NCBI GenBank assembly: GCA_001564255.1
Contig: LKNC01000128.1
Location: forward strand, 1 to 7,940
Direction of reading: 5' to 3'
DNA length: 7,940 nt
Source of the DNA: Natrialbaceae archaeon Tc-Br11_E2g1
GTDB taxonomy: Archaea > Halobacteriota > Halobacteria > Halobacteriales > Natrialbaceae
The position numbers and the translations under genes are program-made. Below, piece after piece: positions 5,178 to 7,940 of this stretch; position 1 is the first letter of the stretch; every line of letters begins with the position of its first letter. Under the pieces are notes generated by a model. The model did not search any database. It was not told where the DNA came from and was given only the letters and a program-made list of their open reading frames with translations.

Positions 5178-6095
5178 CTACGCGTTCTCCCTTCTGCCCG
5201 CGAACTCTTCGTGAATGCTACGGCGTTTGACGAGGAGGAAACCGACCGCGATGAGGGCGAAGCCGGCGACGGTCGCCGTGTCGACGACCTGACCGAGGTA
5301 GAGCCAGCCGAAGACGGCGGCGAAGACGGGTGCGACGTACGAAACCATGTTGATCTCGACGGCCCCGAGACGCTCGAGTAACGCGAAGTACAGCAAAAAT
5401 CCCAGTGCGCTGGCGACGAGCGCGAGGTAAGCGAGTGCTCCGAGGGCCTCGGGATGGGTCCAGGTCGACACGTCGACCGGTTCTCCCAAGGCGACACTGA
5501 GGAGGTGCATCAGGAGTGCGCCGCCGAGCATCGACCAGGCTTCCATCGTCTCGATGGGCATGCCGGCGTCGATGCGGCGGGTGAGGACGCTCCCCAACGC
5601 AAAGGAAGCCGCCGCGAAGAAGACGAGCAGTTTCCCGACGACGTCGGCCGCGAGCAGGTTCGCCGGGTCCGGCCGGGCGATGACGCCGACGCCGACGAGC
5701 CCGACCAGGACGCCGAGTACGCCCACCGGGGAGAGGGCGTCGGACGGAACGAGCGCCCGTGCGAACCCGGTCGTCAACACGGGCGAGAGACTCACCACGA
5801 CGGCAGCCGCGGCGGCAGTCGTGTGTTGCTGGCCGACGAACAGGAACGCGTGATAGGTGCCGATCAACAGCGTCGCGCCGACAGCGACGGTCGTCCACTG
5901 TGCAGTGCCCCGCGGGAACGGGTCGTCGACGGCGTAGACCGCGTATGCGAGCATGAACACCCCCGCGATGTCGTAGCGCAACGCGGCGAAAAGCACCGGC
6001 GGGAAGTGCTCGAGGCCGGCGTCGATGGCGACGAACGCCGTCCCCCAGATCGCCGCCAGCGCGAGGAACAGTCCGACGCTTCGATAGCTGCTCAC
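5178..6095 (-). CDS. EamA-family (DMT superfamily) transporter
   Basis: 305 residues from the GTG at 6095. Ten hydrophobic helices fall in two EamA halves (about 8-138 and 148-287). Family signs are FLALAAIWGTAFVAIDAGL at the start of helix 1, PPVLFAALRYDIAG in helix 2, a helix-4 region with TTAAAAAVVVSLSPVLTT, and the second-half LALVASALGFLLYFALLERLGA followed by YVAPVFAAVFGWLYLGQ. DMT exporters move amino acids, purines or other small metabolites across the cytoplasmic membrane; the substrate cannot be told here. The frame stays open to an ATG at 6188, but the extra 31 residues are Arg/Pro-rich, unlike haloarchaeal protein, and put the chain beyond the usual ~300. Against this choice, the shared TATA-like site at 6209-6216 lies close to 6188. 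It converges with the small membrane protein gene (8 bp gap) and is divergent from the RNase H-like gene. Confidence 0.9.
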   Translation of the reverse strand: MSSYRSVGLFLALAAIWGTAFVAIDAGLEHFPPVLFAALRYDIAGVFMLAYAVYAVDDPFPRGTAQWTTVAVGATLLIGTYHAFLFVGQQHTTAAAAAVVVSLSPVLTTGFARALVPSDALSPVGVLGVLVGLVGVGVIARPDPANLLAADVVGKLLVFFAAASFALGSVLTRRIDAGMPIETMEAWSMLGGALLMHLLSVALGEPVDVSTWTHPEALGALAYLALVASALGFLLYFALLERLGAVEINMVSYVAPVFAAVFGWLYLGQVVDTATVAGFALIAVGFLLVKRRSIHEEFAGRRENA

Positions 6096-6208
6096 GAGGC
6101 CGACTTTCGACCCCGTCCGGTTAGTCGGTTCGAAACGTCTCCGCCCCGGTGACTGACGCGGTGTCGGACGCACGCGTCTCCGTGGCATACGTTAGCGCCG
6201 ACAGAACG

Positions 6209-6216
6209 ATTAAGTA
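6209..6216. promoter_or_regulatory. TATA-like box for the RNase H-like gene, possibly bidirectional
   Basis: ATTAAGTA (TACTTAAT on the other strand) lies 23-30 nt before the ATG at 6239, which predicts leaderless transcription of the RNase H-like gene. The purine-rich AGAAC just upstream could be its BRE. On the minus strand the same element is 21-28 nt from the alternative EamA ATG at 6188, so it might serve both genes. Confidence 0.45.
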
Positions 6217-6238
6217 GGTATGGGGCTTAGCGCCTGGC

Positions 6239-6874
6239 ATGGCCGCCCACGGCCGCCCCGCCCTGCGGGACCTGTTCGACGAGTCGCCTACTCCTCACAT
6301 CGCCCACCCCCCTCGAACCCACCACCGGGACTTCTACGTCGCCACGGACGGCTCGTTCAGGGAGTCCGGTGGCGGGCTCGGGGCCGTGATCGAAACACGT
6401 GATGGCACCCGCGTCGCCCGTATCGCGACGGTCGACACCCCACCTGACAACAACGTCGCCGAGTACCGGGCACTCCATCTCGGACTCGACGTTCTGGCGG
6501 CTCGAGCGCCTCCCGATGCCCGCATCGGCATCCTGATCGACCACGACGGGCTGGCGAGCAACGTCAACAACGCCGTCCTCGCGAGGAGCCATCCCGACTG
6601 GGAGCCACCGCGCCCGTTCTCGGTTCCACCGGCGAGTGGGAACCACTGGCGGGGGATCCGCGCTCGTCTGACCGGCTTCGGGGAGGTCCGTGCAGCGCGC
6701 ATCGCGAGCGACCAGAACCCCGCCCATCCCCTCGCGAACACCCCCGGCCAGTACGAACACGTCAACAGCGAACTCGACAGGTGCGTGCTTCCCGAGGCAC
6801 CCGAACCCGAGCCAACGCCGGCGGAGTTCCCGCCACCGTCCCGGGCCGACCGCGGTGGCCACGCCTCCGACTGA
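6239..6874 (+). CDS. RNase HI-like (ribonuclease H fold) protein
   Basis: 211 residues. The RNase H core spans about 31-170: DFYVATDGSF with the first catalytic Asp (D37), a Gly-rich turn GGGLGAVIET, NNVAEYRALHLGLDVL with the Glu (E75), and IGILIDHDGLASNVNN with the third acid (D101 or D103). RNase HI cuts the RNA strand of RNA-DNA hybrids with two metal ions. The last carboxylate, normally Asp in an N..AD.LA motif, appears replaced by His163 in QNPAHPLAN, so activity may be altered. The N-terminus is short, without the extra domain of many archaeal RnhA proteins, and the C-terminal 30 residues form a Pro/Glu-rich tail (EAPEPEPTPAEFPPP). A TATA-like box 23-30 nt upstream supports a leaderless ATG at 6239. 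It may be a paralogue of the housekeeping RNase HI. The fold is confident; activity is open. Confidence 0.8.
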   Translation: MAAHGRPALRDLFDESPTPHIAHPPRTHHRDFYVATDGSFRESGGGLGAVIETRDGTRVARIATVDTPPDNNVAEYRALHLGLDVLAARAPPDARIGILIDHDGLASNVNNAVLARSHPDWEPPRPFSVPPASGNHWRGIRARLTGFGEVRAARIASDQNPAHPLANTPGQYEHVNSELDRCVLPEAPEPEPTPAEFPPPSRADRGGHASD

Positions 6875-6895
6875 ACGGCTCGCTTCGCTCGCCGT
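6875..6895 (+). terminator. Imperfect hairpin directly after the RNase H-like gene
   Basis: The ACGGC and GCCGT arms enclose a short inner GC/GC pairing around TTC, right after the TGA. There is no U-run, so termination is a guess; it may simply be an RNA 3'-end structure. Confidence 0.25.
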
Positions 6896-6949
6896 CTTGA
6901 AAGGAGCCGAGAATCTTCACACAGTATGAATCATCCGGCATCGCCACCG

Positions 6950-6958
6950 TTATCTTTC
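6950..6958 (+). promoter_or_regulatory. TATA-like box for the DUF2240 gene
   Basis: TTATCTTTC is centred about 26 nt before the ATG at 6980, the spacing expected for a leaderless transcript. This helps choose 6980 over the in-frame ATG at 6926. Confidence 0.4.
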
Positions 6959-6979
6959 CGCCTCAGAGAGTCCTCGTCG

Positions 6980-7438
6980 ATGAGCCTCCGCGTCGCCGTC
7001 GCCGCGCCGTTTAAACGGAGGGGAACCCACCGCATCCGCGAAAACGAGTTCGTCGTCGCCCTCTCACTCGAGCGCGACTGGTTTACCCCCGATCAGTCGA
7101 AACGCCTCGTCGACATCGCCACGGCGGAGAGACTGTTAGAACGCGAGGATGCCGACCTCCTCGTCACCTTCGACCCGTCGACGGTCGAGATTCCCGAGGG
7201 GTTCGTCCCCGGGGAGGACCTCCTGTGTGAACGGTCGGCGTTCGAACGCGTCCTCGATACCCTCGTCTCGAAGGGACTCGAGAAACACGAGGCCGTCGGC
7301 GCGATCAACTCACTGCAGGGGGAACTGGGAGTCACGATCGAGACTGCAGCCGTGATCTACGCCCGCCGACAGGGCGTCGACGTCTCCGAACTCGTCCCCG
7401 TCGCCCGGTCGGCGCTGCTCGAGGACGAAGACGATTAA
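6980..7438 (+). CDS. DUF2240 family protein
   Basis: 152 residues. It begins MSLRVAVAAPFKRRGT.R..ENEFVVALSLERDWFTPDQSKRLVDIA, the characteristic opening of DUF2240, an archaeal family of unknown function. A middle part has FDPSTVEIPEGFVPGEDLL, and a helical C-terminal half reads RSAFERVLDTLVSKGLEKHEAVGAINSLQGELGVTIETAAVIYARRQGVDV. The chain is soluble, acidic and mostly helical. The early segment FTPDQSKRLVDIATAERLLERE has the look of a helix-turn-helix/winged-helix arrangement, but that is only an impression. The start at 6980 is preferred because the family opening begins there and a TATA-like box fits; the in-frame ATG at 6926 would add 18 unrelated residues. It lies 23 bp upstream of the next gene, probably in one transcript. 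Confidence 0.85.
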   Translation: MSLRVAVAAPFKRRGTHRIRENEFVVALSLERDWFTPDQSKRLVDIATAERLLEREDADLLVTFDPSTVEIPEGFVPGEDLLCERSAFERVLDTLVSKGLEKHEAVGAINSLQGELGVTIETAAVIYARRQGVDVSELVPVARSALLEDEDD

Positions 7439-7461
7439 CCGGGCGGGCCGAAAGGGAGCGT

Positions 7462-7842
7462 ATGGTCGAAGACCGGATCACCGACGGCCGCCGGATCGCA
7501 CAGCTGCTGGCCTCGGAACTCGAGGGACGGGAGGACGGCGAACTCGCTCGCGTATCTGTGGTCGACGCCGACAGGGACGTCGACCCGACCGAGGACGGGG
7601 CCCGGGCCTACGACGTCTCCCGTGACGGCGACCGCCTCGCCCGGGTGTTCGTCCACCCCGACCGCGTTCGGCTGGAACTCGGTTTCGAGCCGAGGACCGC
7701 CCTCGAGGCCGCAGCGGACGTCGACCTGCGTGCCCGCCCGAAAGCGACGACGCCACCGCGGACGCTCGTGTTCGTAGAAAACGGCGCTGCGGTAAAGCGA
7801 GCGACCGACGTCCTCGAGGCGGTGAGCAGGGAGCTCACGTAG
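7462..7842 (+). CDS. Small acidic protein, unrecognised (partner of the DUF2240 gene)
   Basis: 126 residues, no membrane segment. It has an N-terminal helix (ITDGRRIAQLLASELEGRE), a central beta-rich part (ELARVSVVDADRDV ... AYDVSRDGDRLARVFVHPDRVRLEL), then a short strand TLVFVENGAAVKR and a final helix ATDVLEAVSRELT. The alternating helix/strand composition suggests a compact alpha/beta domain. I do not recognise the family. The gene follows DUF2240 after 23 bp with GGGAG (7454-7458) just before the ATG, so co-transcription and translation from an internal ribosome-binding site are likely. Codon use is typical of the window. Confidence 0.75.
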   Translation: MVEDRITDGRRIAQLLASELEGREDGELARVSVVDADRDVDPTEDGARAYDVSRDGDRLARVFVHPDRVRLELGFEPRTALEAAADVDLRARPKATTPPRTLVFVENGAAVKRATDVLEAVSRELT

Positions 7843-7940
7843 CCGGCCTGATACGGATCGTGTAAGAGCGTGTCATAGAAAACTTCCCACGGTCTGTCTA
7901 TCCGACTCTTGTCAAGATCCGCGTGCAAGATACACAGCGC
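7843..7940. other. Non-coding 3' edge of the window, possibly the start of a mobile element
   Basis: After the last stop the sequence becomes less GC-rich and lacks haloarchaeal codon bias. The stretch GAGCGTGTCATAGAAAACTT (7867-7886) has the style of an insertion-sequence end followed by the beginning of a reading frame, but the window stops before this can be judged. Confidence 0.25.

Noticed and set aside
5454..6152. 232-residue plus-strand frame opposite the EamA gene
   Set aside because: Its Arg/Glu/Asp-rich composition is a codon-bias shadow; the minus strand shows ten membrane helices and EamA motifs.
6227..6862. 211-residue minus-strand frame opposite the RNase H-like gene
   Set aside because: It has no motif, and the plus strand contains the ordered DGS, AEYRAL and LIDHDG RNase H motifs.
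1..7940. tRNA or rRNA genes
   Set aside because: No cloverleaf with the GTTCRANNC T-arm or rRNA-like conserved stretch was seen on either strand; the check was by eye only.

Overview
The window is a chromosomal segment of a haloarchaeon, probably of the Natrialba/Natronorubrum/Haloterrigena group (inference). The signs are strongly GC-biased third codon positions, very acidic proteins with abundant Asp/Glu and few Lys, frequent CTCGAG in coding DNA, TATA boxes about 25-30 nt before start codons (leaderless or short-leader genes), a PGF-CTERM surface-protein tail, a lycopene-cyclase domain protein and a DUF2240 protein.

Layout. 1-1044 (+): 3' part of a cell-surface protein built from alternating carboxypeptidase-regulatory-like beta-sandwich repeats and ending in a PGF-CTERM anchor. 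1085-2242 (-): a four-CBS-domain protein fused to an HPF/YfiA-like ribosome-hibernation domain. Divergent from it, 2345-2677 (+) encodes a single lycopene-cyclase domain, followed by a membrane-anchored CAP/SCP domain protein (2707-3426) and a membrane protein with a degenerate Mrr-like N-terminal domain (3472-4164). The region 4165-4911 has no convincing gene. Its first part (about 4235-4655) looks like a decayed or non-autonomous IS200/IS605 (IS1341-type, PATE-like) element with hairpin ends and an AT-rich core. The rest is plain intergenic DNA with a promoter for a small two-helix membrane protein (4912-5169). That gene converges with an EamA/DMT-family transporter (5178-6095, -). An AT-rich site at 6209-6216 lies between the transporter and a divergent RNase HI-like protein (6239-6874, +). 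The window ends with a likely two-gene unit: a DUF2240 protein (6980-7438) and an unrecognised small acidic protein (7462-7842). The last 98 bases are non-coding.

How the genes relate. I see no multi-gene defence or metabolic island. Most genes look like ordinary haloarchaeal chromosomal genes, singly transcribed or in short operons. The most notable items are the CBS-HPF fusion, which suggests nucleotide-controlled ribosome inactivation; the IS605-derived hairpin region, which may retain part of a TnpB guide-RNA (omega-RNA) module without the protein; the Mrr-fold membrane protein that appears to have lost its nuclease residues; the RNase H-like protein with a His where the fourth carboxylate is expected; and a 120-bp near-identical duplication inside the surface-protein gene.
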